DNA from: an uncultured Oscillospiraceae bacterium
Lineage (GTDB): Bacteria > Bacillota_A > Clostridia > Oscillospirales > Oscillospiraceae
Direction: 5' to 3'
DNA length: 18,071 nt
Assembly: GCA_934589325.1 (NCBI GenBank)
Contig: CAKTNU010000010.1
Span: 1 to 18,071, forward strand
Each line of letters begins with the position of its first letter. Positions within the stretch are counted from its first letter, which is position 1. The notes under the pieces were generated by a model. It had not been told where the DNA came from, did not search any database, and was given only the letters and a program-made list of their open reading frames with translations. The translations under genes and the position numbers were made by a program. This document shows, in pieces, positions 7,464-15,756 of this stretch.

Positions 7464-8465
7464 TCAAAGATCCATTGTCGCGTATGCGTTAAGATCGCTG
7501 CCCGCCCTGACTCCTGCCAGATATTCATAGTACGCCTGAGCCCCGACCATAGCGCCGTTATCGCCGCAGAGCTTAAGAGGCGGTATATACAGCTTAAGTC
7601 CGTTCTTTTCAGCAGCAGCCTTGAAATCAGCCCTTATGCGGGAATTTGCCGCAACACCGCCGGCAACGACTATCTTATCGCGCCCAAGTTCTCTTGCAGC
7701 CTGCATGGAGCGAGGCACGAGACTGTCGCTCACAGCCTTTGTGAAGGACGCCGCAAGGCTCGCCCGGTCTATATGTTCGCCCTTCTGCTCGGCTGTGTGC
7801 ACCAGATTTATGACCGCCGTTTTCAGGCCGGAGAAGCTCATGTCATAGGGGTTCCCGTCTACATGGGATATGGGGAAATGATATTTCGTGTCGTCCCCGC
7901 CCTGCGAGAGCTCGTCTATCGGCTTGCCGCCGGGATACGGAAGGCCGAGCACTCTTGCGGTCTTGTCAAAGCACTCCCCCGCCGCATCGTCACGCGTTGC
8001 GCCCAAAATGTGCATATCCGTATATCCGCGCACATCAACAAGGATCGTATTGCCGCCGGATATTGCAAGGCACAGAAACGGCGGCTCAAGCTCCGGATAT
8101 GCAAGATAATTGGCCGCAATATGGCCGCGGATATGATGCACCGGTATGAGCGGGACGTTCAGCGCAAGAGCGCAGGACTTTGCAAAGTTGACGCCGACAA
8201 GGACGGCTCCGATAAGCCCCGGCGCATATGACACGGCTACCGCGTCTATGTCCTTTCTGGTTATGCCGGCAGCATCTATCGCCTTCTGTGCAAGTATCGA
8301 TATCGACTCCACATGGCAGCGCGAGGCTATCTCCGGCACAACGCCGCCGTATACCGCGTGCAGGTCTGCCTGTGAGAATATCTGGTCTGTCAGTATCCTT
8401 CTGCCGTCCTCAACTATGGCTGCGGCGGTCTCGTCGCAGGTGGATTCAAAAGCAAGTATTTTCAA
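7464..8465 (-). CDS. tsaD: tRNA N6-threonylcarbamoyladenosine synthase, TsaD (Gcp/Kae1 family)
   Basis: A 333-residue TsaD, full length. With TsaB and TsaE it transfers the threonylcarbamoyl group to A37 of ANN-decoding tRNAs. The metal-binding histidines are in VHHIRGH (H111 and H115) and the acidic ligand is D302 in CGDNGAMVG. Nucleotide-binding loops SGGNT (136-140) and GGVAAN (269-274) are present, and the N-terminal ESTCDETAAAI signature is intact. The start is TTG: an in-frame TAG lies six bases before it (TAG GCT TTG AAA), so no upstream start is possible. A ribosome site AGAGGGG sits about 9 bases upstream. It follows rimI by 20 bases. tsaB and tsaE, often next to rimI and tsaD, are not in this window. 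Confidence 0.97.
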   Translation of the reverse strand: MKILAFESTCDETAAAIVEDGRRILTDQIFSQADLHAVYGGVVPEIASRCHVESISILAQKAIDAAGITRKDIDAVAVSYAPGLIGAVLVGVNFAKSCALALNVPLIPVHHIRGHIAANYLAYPELEPPFLCLAISGGNTILVDVRGYTDMHILGATRDDAAGECFDKTARVLGLPYPGGKPIDELSQGGDDTKYHFPISHVDGNPYDMSFSGLKTAVINLVHTAEQKGEHIDRASLAASFTKAVSDSLVPRSMQAARELGRDKIVVAGGVAANSRIRADFKAAAEKNGLKLYIPPLKLCGDNGAMVGAQAYYEYLAGVRAGSDLNAYATMDL

Positions 8466-8485
8466 AGCCTACGCCCCTCTTTGCA

Positions 8486-8935
8486 TCATTTAAAAAATTT
8501 CGTCATCAGTATAGCATTTTCACGCGGAGATTCATAGTAGTTTTTTCGCGTACCGACAGGAATGTAGCCGTGTTTTGCGTACAATGCTTTAGCCGGAGTA
8601 TTGCTTTCGCGCACCTCCAGCGTAACGAAGCTGAGCCCATGCTCCGCGGCGCGGCTATCCATTTCGGCTATCAACGAGTCTCCTATCCCATGCCTGCGGT
8701 ATTCAGGTGAAACAGCCACATTGGATATATAGCCCTCGTCCAGCACGAACATCATTCCGACGTAGCCGGTGACGCGGCCGCTTGCGTCAAGAGCCGCGAT
8801 AAACTCATGGTTTGCATCCGGCAGCTGGCTCATGAGCTGTTCTTCGGACCAGGGCATTGAAAAGCACTGCTTTTCAAGCTCGGCAAGCTGCGGCACATGC
8901 GCCGGGGATGCATCAGTTATTTTTATGCCGTCCAT
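8486..8935 (-). CDS. rimI: Ribosomal protein S18-alanine N-acetyltransferase (GNAT family)
   Basis: A 149-residue GNAT acetyltransferase of the RimI type, the usual length. RimI acetylates the N-terminal alanine of ribosomal protein S18 in E. coli. The acetyl-CoA pyrophosphate loop is RRHGIG at residues 80-85, following the VAVSPEYR strand-turn. The RimI-like C-terminal part has TLEVRESNTPAKALYAKHGY at about 105-124, including the conserved asparagine and tyrosine. Its ATG overlaps the polA stop by one base (TGATG), so translation is probably coupled. The next gene, tsaD, follows in 20 bases; rimI-tsaD linkage is common in bacteria and supports the assignment over a generic GNAT. Confidence 0.9.
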   Translation of the reverse strand: MDGIKITDASPAHVPQLAELEKQCFSMPWSEEQLMSQLPDANHEFIAALDASGRVTGYVGMMFVLDEGYISNVAVSPEYRRHGIGDSLIAEMDSRAAEHGLSFVTLEVRESNTPAKALYAKHGYIPVGTRKNYYESPRENAILMTKFFK

Positions 8936-11487
8936 CAGTGCGCCTCCGCCCAGCTATGCCCTGTCTTGACATCTACGGTCAGTGGCACGGCAAGCTCCGC
9001 CGCATGTTCCATTTCGTATTTCAGCAGTTCACTCACCCGCTCCGCCTCGTTCTCCGGGCACTCGACGATAAGCTCGTCATGCACCTGCAGTATCAGCCGC
9101 GCTTCAAGCCCCTCACTGCGGAGCCGTCTGTCTACGTTGACCATGGCGAGCTTGATAATGTCCGCAGCGGTGCCTTGTATCGGCATATTCAGCGCAACGC
9201 GCTCTCCGAAGGAACGCATATTGAAGTTTGAGCTCTTCAGCTCAGGGAGGTTCCGACGGCGGCCGTACAGGGTAGCAACATAGCCGTCCTCCTTTGCCTT
9301 CTTCACGATGCTCTCCATATACTCATGCACGCCCGAATACTTTTCCATATACGCGTCCATATATGCCTTGGCCTCATTCGTATATACGCCGATGTCCTGC
9401 GCCAGAGAAAAGGCAGATATACCGTAGACTATGCCAAAATTCACGGCCTTTGCCCGGCTCCTGAGCGTCGGTGTTACCTCGTCTATCGGGACGTTGAAAA
9501 CTCTGGACGCGGTGACGGTATGGAAATCCTCGCCGCTCCGGAAAGCATCCTGCATCGCCTTATCTCCGGATATATGCGCAAGCAGGCGCAGCTCTATCTG
9601 ACTGTAGTCGGCATCCACAAGCGTTTTTCCCGGGGATGCAACGAACATACGGCGTATCTCGGCGCCGAGCTTACGGCGCACGGGGATATTCTGCAGGTTC
9701 GGCTCTGTGGACGACAAGCGCCCGGTAGCTGTAACTGTCATCTGGAAGCTCGTGTGTATCCTGCCGTCGGGCGAAATGACCTTTAAAAGCCCGTCGGCAT
9801 AGGTGGATTTGAGCTTGGTCAGCATACGGTATTCTAGCACATCGTCGATTATCGGGTGCTTGCCGCGCAGCTTTTCAAGTATGTCGGCATTCGTGCTCCA
9901 GCCGGTCTTGGTTTTTTTGCCGGATGGCAGCATAAGCTCCTCAAACAGCACCTCGCCCAGCTGCTTTGGCGAATTGATGTTGAACTCATGCCCCGCCAGT
10001 TCCCATATCTTATTCTGATAGGCGGCAATGCCGGAGTTGAGACTTTCGCCGAAGTTGTAAAGCGCCCCGCGGTCTACCAGAAACCCCTCCTGCTCCATGC
10101 GGGCAAGCACCGAGCACAGCGGCAGCTCTGCATTATTATACAGCTCCGTCATTCCGAGCTCCGCAAGCTTGGCCTTGAGTGCGGGATACAGGAGATACAC
10201 AGCTTCGGCTCCGGCAGATTCATGGCCGAGATAGCGTATTGATATCCGTTCAAGTCCGTAGGCGCTCTCTGTCGCGTCCAGCAGATAGGCTGCAAGCTCC
10301 GTGTCGAAAACGAATCCGTCAAGCGGCAGACTGTCTTTAAGCAGCAGCTCCATAAGATTTTTCACACCGTGGCCAATTTTTTTGACTTTGCCTGAGAAGA
10401 GCAGCCGCAGCAGCGGAGCACACTCATCCCCAAAATCGTTCCAGCTTACGGCGTACACCGCTTTACCGTCACATATCTCCAGACTGTCGAGGCTGCCGTC
10501 CGTCCAGACAGCTATCTTCTCCGCAGCCCCCATCACGTCCGAAAGCGCTTCTGCGTCCGCGCCCTCTATTCTCGGCAACGCCGCATAGCTCTCGTTCTCC
10601 GCAGCCGGGGCATCGCTCTCCGCGAGCTGCCACCGCTCAATAAATTTATTGAAGCCCAGCCTTTTGAAAAGCGCGTAAAGCTCCGGCCTGTAGTTTTTAT
10701 TCCACAGGTTATCCTCCGGGCGGAACTCAAGCGGAATATTCCGGTCGATCTTGGCCAGCCAGTATGACAGTCTTGCGCTGTCCTCTCCGGCGGCAAGCTT
10801 TTTGCGCACTCCGTCCTTTATATCGATCGTATCCAGCTGCGAATATATTGCGTCGAGCGTGTCAAAACGGCGTATAAGCTCCAGTGCTGTTTTCTCGCCT
10901 ACGCCGGGCACGCCTGGAATATTGTCAGACGCATCGCCCATCAGCGATTTCAGATCGACCATACGCTCCGGCTCGAAGCCGTACTCCTCGCGGAAGCGGG
11001 CAGGATCGTAAACTATGGTCTCCGTCTGGCCCATGCGGGTCTTGACATTGCAGACGGAGCTTGTGTCTGAGATAAGCTGCAGGCTGTCCTTATCGCCGGT
11101 GACTATAACGCAGCTCCAGCCGTCCTTTTCGCATATTGCGGCGGCAGTGCCGAGGATATCATCCGCCTCATAGCCCTCAAGCTCATAGCGGCGTATGCCC
11201 ATATCGTCCAGCACTTCTTTAAGCAGCGGCATCTGCACCGCCAGCTCCTCTGGCATCGGCTTGCGCTGTGCCTTGTAGCCGTCATACTTCTTGTGCCGGA
11301 AGGTCGGCGCCTTGAGATCAAAGCTGACGCAGACTGCATCCGGCTTCTGCTCGTCGTATATTCTCTGAAAGATCGTCAGGAAGCCGAAAACGGCGTTGGT
11401 CGGCGTTCCATCCGGAGCATTGAGCGCACGCACACCGTAAAATGCACGGTTAACTATGCTGTTGCCGTCGATTATCATCAGCTTCAT
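8935..11487 (-). CDS. polA: DNA polymerase I
   Basis: An 850-residue family A polymerase with three domains: the 5'-3' (flap) exonuclease (about 1-290, with [39 protein letters not shown]), a 3'-5' exonuclease-like domain (about 310-470), and the polymerase (about 480-850). Polymerase motif A ([11 protein letters not shown], about 622-632), motif B ([16 protein letters not shown]) and motif C ([10 protein letters not shown], about 798-807) are intact. The 3'-5' exonuclease region looks inactive, as in many Firmicutes. It fills gaps after nucleotide excision and removes Okazaki RNA. The ATG overlaps the uvrB stop as ATGA, with GGGGAGG about 7 bases upstream, so uvrB and polA are translationally coupled. 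The stop overlaps the rimI start by one base. Confidence 0.97.
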   Translation of the reverse strand: MKLMIIDGNSIVNRAFYGVRALNAPDGTPTNAVFGFLTIFQRIYDEQKPDAVCVSFDLKAPTFRHKKYDGYKAQRKPMPEELAVQMPLLKEVLDDMGIRRYELEGYEADDILGTAAAICEKDGWSCVIVTGDKDSLQLISDTSSVCNVKTRMGQTETIVYDPARFREEYGFEPERMVDLKSLMGDASDNIPGVPGVGEKTALELIRRFDTLDAIYSQLDTIDIKDGVRKKLAAGEDSARLSYWLAKIDRNIPLEFRPEDNLWNKNYRPELYALFKRLGFNKFIERWQLAESDAPAAENESYAALPRIEGADAEALSDVMGAAEKIAVWTDGSLDSLEICDGKAVYAVSWNDFGDECAPLLRLLFSGKVKKIGHGVKNLMELLLKDSLPLDGFVFDTELAAYLLDATESAYGLERISIRYLGHESAGAEAVYLLYPALKAKLAELGMTELYNNAELPLCSVLARMEQEGFLVDRGALYNFGESLNSGIAAYQNKIWELAGHEFNINSPKQLGEVLFEELMLPSGKKTKTGWSTNADILEKLRGKHPIIDDVLEYRMLTKLKSTYADGLLKVISPDGRIHTSFQMTVTATGRLSSTEPNLQNIPVRRKLGAEIRRMFVASPGKTLVDADYSQIELRLLAHISGDKAMQDAFRSGEDFHTVTASRVFNVPIDEVTPTLRSRAKAVNFGIVYGISAFSLAQDIGVYTNEAKAYMDAYMEKYSGVHEYMESIVKKAKEDGYVATLYGRRRNLPELKSSNFNMRSFGERVALNMPIQGTAADIIKLAMVNVDRRLRSEGLEARLILQVHDELIVECPENEAERVSELLKYEMEHAAELAVPLTVDVKTGHSWAEAH

Positions 11488-13457
11488 GACTTGTCCTCCC
11501 CGCGCAGACGGATTATCTCATCCCTGAGCTGCGCCGCTATCTCATATTCAAGCATCTTTGCCGCCTTGCGCATCTTATCCTCAAGCTGTGCGATAAGCTC
11601 CCGCCGTTCCCTATCGGTCATGCGCGTACCGTCGGAGCGCTTCGGAGCTGCGGCAGGCTCGCTGGATATCTCCAGCAGTTCGCGGACACTCTTAATTATA
11701 GTCTTAGGTACTATTCCGTGCGCCTCATTGTAGGCCATCTGCTTTTCACGGCGGCGGTTCGTCTCGTCAATGCAGGCGCGCATGGACGGCGTTATCACGT
11801 CGGCATACATAATAACTTTGCTCTCTGCATTTCTCGCCGCACGGCCGACGGTCTGGATGAGGCTTGTCTCGCTGCGGAGGAAGCCCTCCTTGTCGGCATC
11901 GAGTATCGCGACAAGGCCGATCTCCGGAATGTCAAGTCCCTCGCGCAGCAGGTTTATGCCCACAAGCACATCGAACTCGCCGAGGCGCAGGTCGCGGATT
12001 ATCTCCATACGCTCTATGGTGCCGATATCGTGGTGCATATAACGGCACCGTATGCCGACATTGCCGAGGTAGGCCGACAGATCCTCGGCCATTTTTTTCG
12101 TCAATGTCGTCACAAGGCAGCGCAATCCCATTTTTATGCGCTCATTTATCTCGCATATCAGGTCGTCGATCTGCCCTTCTATCGGGCGGACAAATATTTC
12201 CGGATCAAGCAGTCCGGTCGGGCGGATTATCTGCTCAACTATCTGCCCTGCGCGTTCACGCTCATATTCTCCGGGCGTTGCGGAAACATATACGCGCTGA
12301 TGGACGCGCCGTTCAAATTCCTCATACTTGAGCGGACGGTTATCAAAGGCGGACGGCAGACGGAAGCCGTACTCCACGAGCGATTCCTTGCGCGCCCTGT
12401 CGCCTCGGTACATTGCGCGCACCTGCGGCAGCGTCACATGGCTCTCATCGACGAACAGCAGAAAATCCTTCGGGAAATAGTCCAGCAGCGTCATCGGTGC
12501 ACTTCCCGGGGCACGGTTTGAGATTATGCGCGAATAGTTTTCAATACCGGTGCAATAGCCCAGCTCCTGCATCATCTCTATGTCATACTCCGTGCGCTGG
12601 CGGATGCGCTGCGCCTCAATGAGTTTGTTATTTTCCTCAAACCATTTAACGCGCTCATCGCACTCTCGGCGTATTTCATTGATCGCGGCAGCCATCTTTT
12701 CCTTGGTCGTAACATAATGGCTGGCCGGATATATTGCGGCATGGCTCAATATTCTTGTCGGCATGCCGGTAACGACATTTATCTCACTTATGCGGTCTAT
12801 CTCGTCACCGAAGAACTCCACGCGTATTGCCTTATCGTTCGAGTATGCCGGGAATATCTCCACCGTATCACCACGAACGCGGAACATGTTTCGTTCAAAT
12901 GCTATATCGTTGCGCTCATACCGTATCTCAATGAGTTTTCTGAGCAGCTCATCAAAATTTCTCGTCTGCCCGGGGCGCAGTGATATGACCATGTTTGCAT
13001 AGTCGATAGGGTCGCCGAGACCGTAGATGCATGAGACTGAGGAAACAACAATAACATCACGCCGCTCGAAAAGACTGGATGTCGCACTGTGGCGCAGACG
13101 CTCTATCTCGTCGTTTATCGAACAGTCCTTCTCAATAAAGGTATCGGTGTGGGGAATATAGGCCTCGGGCTGATAATAGTCATAGTAGGAAACAAAATAC
13201 TCGACAGCATTCTCCGGGAAAAACTCCTTGAACTCGCTGCACAGCTGCGCGGCAAGCGTCTTATTGTGCGCCAGAACCAGCGTAGGCCGGTTGATGCGGG
13301 CAATGACGTTTGCCATCGTAAAGGTTTTGCCCGAGCCGGTGACTCCGAGCAGTACCTGTTCGTCTATTCCGTTTTCAATGCCTGCCACGAGGCCGTCTAT
13401 CGCTTCCGGCTGATCTCCTGTCGGCTTATACGGTGATACGAGCTTGAATTTATCCAT
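11484..13457 (-). CDS. uvrB: UvrABC system protein B (excinuclease helicase subunit)
   Basis: A 657-residue UvrB (family about 660). UvrB receives damaged DNA from UvrA, verifies the lesion and recruits UvrC. Walker A is GVTGSGKT at residues 38-45. The DNA-clamping beta-hairpin is [20 protein letters not shown] at about 91-110. The DEAD-like motif is VDESH at about 335-340. Helicase motifs V and VI are visible in [14 protein letters not shown] and QTVGRAARN. The C-terminal UVR motif (about 617-650) that contacts UvrC and UvrA is present. A TTG four codons earlier at 13469 is in frame, but the ATG at 13457 has GGAG six bases upstream and is preferred. It is first in the uvrB-polA-rimI-tsaD-radC operon, with a clear promoter about 30 bases upstream. 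Confidence 0.98.
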   Translation of the reverse strand: MDKFKLVSPYKPTGDQPEAIDGLVAGIENGIDEQVLLGVTGSGKTFTMANVIARINRPTLVLAHNKTLAAQLCSEFKEFFPENAVEYFVSYYDYYQPEAYIPHTDTFIEKDCSINDEIERLRHSATSSLFERRDVIVVSSVSCIYGLGDPIDYANMVISLRPGQTRNFDELLRKLIEIRYERNDIAFERNMFRVRGDTVEIFPAYSNDKAIRVEFFGDEIDRISEINVVTGMPTRILSHAAIYPASHYVTTKEKMAAAINEIRRECDERVKWFEENNKLIEAQRIRQRTEYDIEMMQELGYCTGIENYSRIISNRAPGSAPMTLLDYFPKDFLLFVDESHVTLPQVRAMYRGDRARKESLVEYGFRLPSAFDNRPLKYEEFERRVHQRVYVSATPGEYERERAGQIVEQIIRPTGLLDPEIFVRPIEGQIDDLICEINERIKMGLRCLVTTLTKKMAEDLSAYLGNVGIRCRYMHHDIGTIERMEIIRDLRLGEFDVLVGINLLREGLDIPEIGLVAILDADKEGFLRSETSLIQTVGRAARNAESKVIMYADVITPSMRACIDETNRRREKQMAYNEAHGIVPKTIIKSVRELLEISSEPAAAPKRSDGTRMTDRERRELIAQLEDKMRKAAKMLEYEIAAQLRDEIIRLRGEDKS

Positions 13458-13491
13458 AGCTTTCTCCAAGAATATTGCATTTTAATAAGGT

Positions 13492-13520
13492 ATTATATCA
13501 CTATTATGCTCCGGACTCAA
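13492..13520 (-). promoter_or_regulatory. Promoter of the uvrB operon
   Basis: On the minus strand TTGAGT (13520-13515), 17 bases, TATAAT (13497-13492), with TGA before the -10 box (extended -10). It sits between the obgE terminator and the uvrB ATG, giving a leader of about 28 bases. I see no LexA box of the CGAAC-N4-GTTYG form in or around it. Confidence 0.75.
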
Positions 13521-13551
13521 TACCCTCGATCAGCAACAGCAAGGAACGGCA

Positions 13552-13581
13552 AAAAAGACTTGGCCGCAGCCAAGTCTTTTT
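13552..13581 (-). terminator. Intrinsic terminator of obgE
   Basis: A 13-base-pair stem (13552-13564 with 13569-13581; core GACTTGGC/GCCAAGTC) and a 4-base loop, followed on minus by TTTTTTGCC. It begins one base after the obgE stop codon. Confidence 0.92.
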
Positions 13582-13582
13582 A

Positions 13583-14866
13583 TCAGTCCTTGTATTCAAA
13601 CATAAGGTCGTACATACTGACTGTGTCGCCGTCTTTGACACCCATCTTTTCCATGCGCTCAAAGACGCCGGCTTCGCGGAGCACCTTGTCAAAGTACATC
13701 CGGCTCTCGTAGTCGGAGAAATTTATTGTCGCAACAAGGCGCTGGAGCCACGGTCCCTCAACGAGCCACATATCGTCAAACTGACGTATTTCAAGCTCCT
13801 CGGAGGTATCGATAACAGGCTCCGGCGGGACATAGTCGGCCTCGTAACTTATCATCGGAGGAAGCTCCGCCAGGCGGCGGGCGCACTCCTTCACAAGCTC
13901 CCGCGTTCCTTCATGAGTCACGGCACTCATCTCAAAGAACTCATAGCCAAGCTCCTCTGCTCTTGCGCGCAGGCGGTCGATATTGCCGCGCTCGTCCCCA
14001 AGCAGGTCACACTTGTTGGCGGCGACTATCTGCGGCCGCTCGGCAAGCTCCGGACTGTATTCGCGCAGCTCTGTATTTATCGCGTCAAAGTCCTCCACCG
14101 GGTCGCGCCCCTCGCTGCCGGACACATCGACAAGATGTATCAGCAGCCGGCAGCGGTCTATATGACGCAGGAAATCATGTCCAAGCCCCGCCCCCTCAGA
14201 TGCGCCCTCGATGATGCCGGGAATATCGGCCATAACAAACGAAACGCCCTCGTCGACATAGACAACTCCGAGATTCGGGAACAGGGTCGTGAAATGGTAG
14301 TTTGCTATTTTCGGGTGCGCTTTGCTGACGACAGACAGGAGCGTCGACTTGCCGACGTTCGGGAACCCGACAAGTCCGACGTCCGCCAGCAGCTTAAGCT
14401 CCAGTGTGATATCATGGCTCTCACCGGGGAGTCCGGGCTTTGCGAATCGCGGAACCTGACGGGTCGGGGTCGCAAAATGCATATTGCCCCAGCCGCCGCG
14501 TCCGCCCTTCGCAGCTACAAAATTTTCTCCCGACGACATATCGTGCATGATAGCTCCTGTCTCGGTATCGCGGATTATTGTTCCTCGTGGAACCTTTATA
14601 TACAGGCTCTCGCCGTCCTTGCCGTAGCAGCGCTTGCCCTGGCCGTTCGCGCCGTTTCCGGCAACATATTTGCGCTTATAGCGGAAGTCCATAAGTGTGG
14701 ACATATTATCATCCGCAACAAATATGACGCTGCCGCCGCGTCCGCCGTCTCCGCCGTCTGGCCCGCCGGCCGCGACATACTTCTCGCGGTGAAAGGCGAC
14801 GGCTCCGTCCCCGCCCTTTCCTGCGTGGACGCTGATGCGCGCTTTATCTACAAAAGAAGTTCCCAT
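13583..14866 (-). CDS. obgE: GTPase Obg/CgtA (50S assembly)
   Basis: A 427-residue Obg GTPase, full length with all three domains. The glycine-rich Obg fold is at about residues 1-157 (KGGDGAVAFHREKYVAAGGPDGGDGG). The G domain follows with G1 GFPNVGKST, G3 DIPG, G4 NKCD and G5 SAV. The C-terminal OCT domain occupies about 350-427 (ELEIRQFDDMWLVEGP onward). Obg binds the large ribosomal subunit late in assembly and links growth to (p)ppGpp in several bacteria. A TTG at 14893 is in frame, but the ATG at 14866 has AAGGAGG about 5 bases upstream and matches Obg N-termini. It follows rpmA by about 110 bases, the classic L21-L27-Obg order, but an intrinsic terminator and a strong palindrome lie between. 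No separate promoter is obvious. Confidence 0.97.
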   Translation of the reverse strand: MGTSFVDKARISVHAGKGGDGAVAFHREKYVAAGGPDGGDGGRGGSVIFVADDNMSTLMDFRYKRKYVAGNGANGQGKRCYGKDGESLYIKVPRGTIIRDTETGAIMHDMSSGENFVAAKGGRGGWGNMHFATPTRQVPRFAKPGLPGESHDITLELKLLADVGLVGFPNVGKSTLLSVVSKAHPKIANYHFTTLFPNLGVVYVDEGVSFVMADIPGIIEGASEGAGLGHDFLRHIDRCRLLIHLVDVSGSEGRDPVEDFDAINTELREYSPELAERPQIVAANKCDLLGDERGNIDRLRARAEELGYEFFEMSAVTHEGTRELVKECARRLAELPPMISYEADYVPPEPVIDTSEELEIRQFDDMWLVEGPWLQRLVATINFSDYESRMYFDKVLREAGVFERMEKMGVKDGDTVSMYDLMFEYKD

Positions 14867-14900
14867 ATTGCCTCCTTTTAGCGTTCGGATCAAAATACAA

Positions 14901-14929
14901 GACGGTCCCGCCGGGCGCCCGGCGGCGTC
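14901..14929 (-). repeat. GC-rich palindrome in the obgE leader
   Basis: An 18-base perfectly self-complementary sequence (14908-14925, CCGCCGGGCGCCCGGCGG), extended by GACG (14901-14904) pairing with CGTC (14926-14929) across a three-base bulge. It lies between the rpmA terminator and the obgE ribosome site. No U tract follows on minus, so it is not a standard terminator. It could be a leader hairpin affecting readthrough or stability. Confidence 0.6.
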
Positions 14930-14937
14930 TTAACGAA

Positions 14938-14965
14938 AAAAGCCGGACGGAAACGTCCGGCTTTT
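14938..14965 (-). terminator. Intrinsic terminator (attenuator) between rpmA and obgE
   Basis: A 12-base-pair stem (14938-14949 with 14954-14965; core GCCGGACG/CGTCCGGC) with a four-base loop, followed on minus by TTTTTTCG. It begins 12 bases after the rpmA stop and should end most rplU-rpmA transcripts. If obgE shares the promoter, only readthrough reaches it. Confidence 0.9.
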
Positions 14966-14977
14966 CTGAGTCAGAAT

Positions 14978-15241
14978 TTACTGAGCGATCTCTTCGTAAA
15001 CAGAGACCTTTTTGCGGTCCTTGCCCATGCGCTCGAACTTCACGGTGCCGTCTACAAGAGCGAACAGAGTGTCGTCCTTACCCTTACCGACATTGGTGCC
15101 GGGATGGATCTTGGTTCCGCGCTGTCTGACAAGGATATTGCCGGCGAGGACAAACTGACCGTCGGCTCTCTTGGCGCCAAGACGCTTAGACTCACTGTCG
15201 CGGCCGTTCTTGGTAGAACCCATACCTTTTTTATGTGCCAT
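14978..15241 (-). CDS. rpmA: 50S ribosomal protein L27, without N-terminal extension
   Basis: An 87-residue L27, clear from [18 protein letters not shown] near the N-terminus and [22 protein letters not shown] in the middle. The N-terminal tail of L27 reaches the peptidyl transferase centre. In many Firmicutes L27 begins with a short extension ending in FF that protease Prp removes. Here the protein begins directly [13 protein letters not shown], so after Met removal it would match the processed form. The start is fixed by an in-frame TAA directly before the ATG (15242-15244), with GGAGGTG as ribosome site. The gap to rplU is only 39 bases and holds no prp (ysxB) gene. Confidence 0.97.
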   Translation of the reverse strand: MAHKKGMGSTKNGRDSESKRLGAKRADGQFVLAGNILVRQRGTKIHPGTNVGKGKDDTLFALVDGTVKFERMGKDRKKVSVYEEIAQ

Positions 15242-15280
15242 TTAGGTTACACCTCCATTAGTCATTAGTAGCGGGGAAAC

Positions 15281-15595
15281 TTATGCGTTGATGGTTTCGA
15301 TCTGAACCTTAGTATAAGGCTGTCTGTGGCCCTGAGTCCTGCGGTAGCCCTTTTTGGGCTTCATCTTGTAAACGCGGACCTTTGCGCCCTTACCGTTCTT
15401 CACGACGTTTGCGGAGACGCTTGCGCCCTCGATGACGGGTGCGCCGAACTGTGCGGTCTCGCCGTCGATAACAGCCAGAACCTTGTCGAACTTAACAGAC
15501 TCGCCGGCTGCAACATCGAGCTTCTCAACGAAGATAACGTCGCCCTCTGCCACGCGGTACTGCTTGCCGCCGGTAACGATGATAGCATGCTTCAT
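15281..15595 (-). CDS. rplU: 50S ribosomal protein L21
   Basis: A 104-residue L21, full length. Family features are the N-terminal [16 protein letters not shown], the central [20 protein letters not shown], and the basic C-terminal [24 protein letters not shown]21 binds 23S rRNA early in large subunit assembly. The ATG has AGGAAGG about 9 bases upstream. It is first in the rplU-rpmA-(obgE) unit, with a near-consensus promoter and a leader of about 77 bases that may be an autoregulatory structure. Confidence 0.98.
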   Translation of the reverse strand: MKHAIIVTGGKQYRVAEGDVIFVEKLDVAAGESVKFDKVLAVIDGETAQFGAPVIEGASVSANVVKNGKGAKVRVYKMKPKKGYRRTQGHRQPYTKVQIETINA

Positions 15596-15672
15596 GAACT
15601 TTTTCCTTCCTCTCTTCAGGTCTCGCTCTTAGGGCGGAGGGCATACCTCTCTTAATACCCCTTCGATGCGGC
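15596..15672 (-). ncRNA. Candidate L21 leader (5' UTR structure of rplU)
   Basis: The predicted transcript begins near 15672, leaving about 77 bases before rplU. On minus, GGGGTAT near the start can pair with ATGCCCT further on (7 pairs including wobbles) around a purine-rich loop, followed by a purine-rich stretch ending in the ribosome site. Firmicutes commonly carry an L21 leader motif here. I cannot run the covariance model, so the match is by position and foldability only. Confidence 0.45.
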
Positions 15673-15678
15673 CTTAAA

Positions 15679-15707
15679 ATAATAGCATGGCAAAGCTGCA
15701 ATGTCAA
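15679..15707 (-). promoter_or_regulatory. Promoter of rplU-rpmA
   Basis: On the minus strand a consensus TTGACA (15707-15702), 17 bases, then TATTAT (15684-15679). This is the strongest-looking promoter in the window, fitting a ribosomal protein operon. Confidence 0.85.
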
Positions 15708-15756
15708 TATTTTTTTGCGATTTTTACCGTGTTCTCTGCGATATATAGTGTTATTT

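Noticed and set aside
13492..13520. LexA (SOS) operator at uvrB
   Set aside because: No GAAC...GTTC type Firmicutes SOS box is visible around the uvrB or ybaK-uvrA promoters, so damage induction cannot be claimed.
13475..14881. A 468-codon open frame on the plus strand
   Set aside because: It is the antisense shadow of obgE and also runs through the obgE terminator hairpin. Its low-complexity composition reflects codon bias of the real gene.
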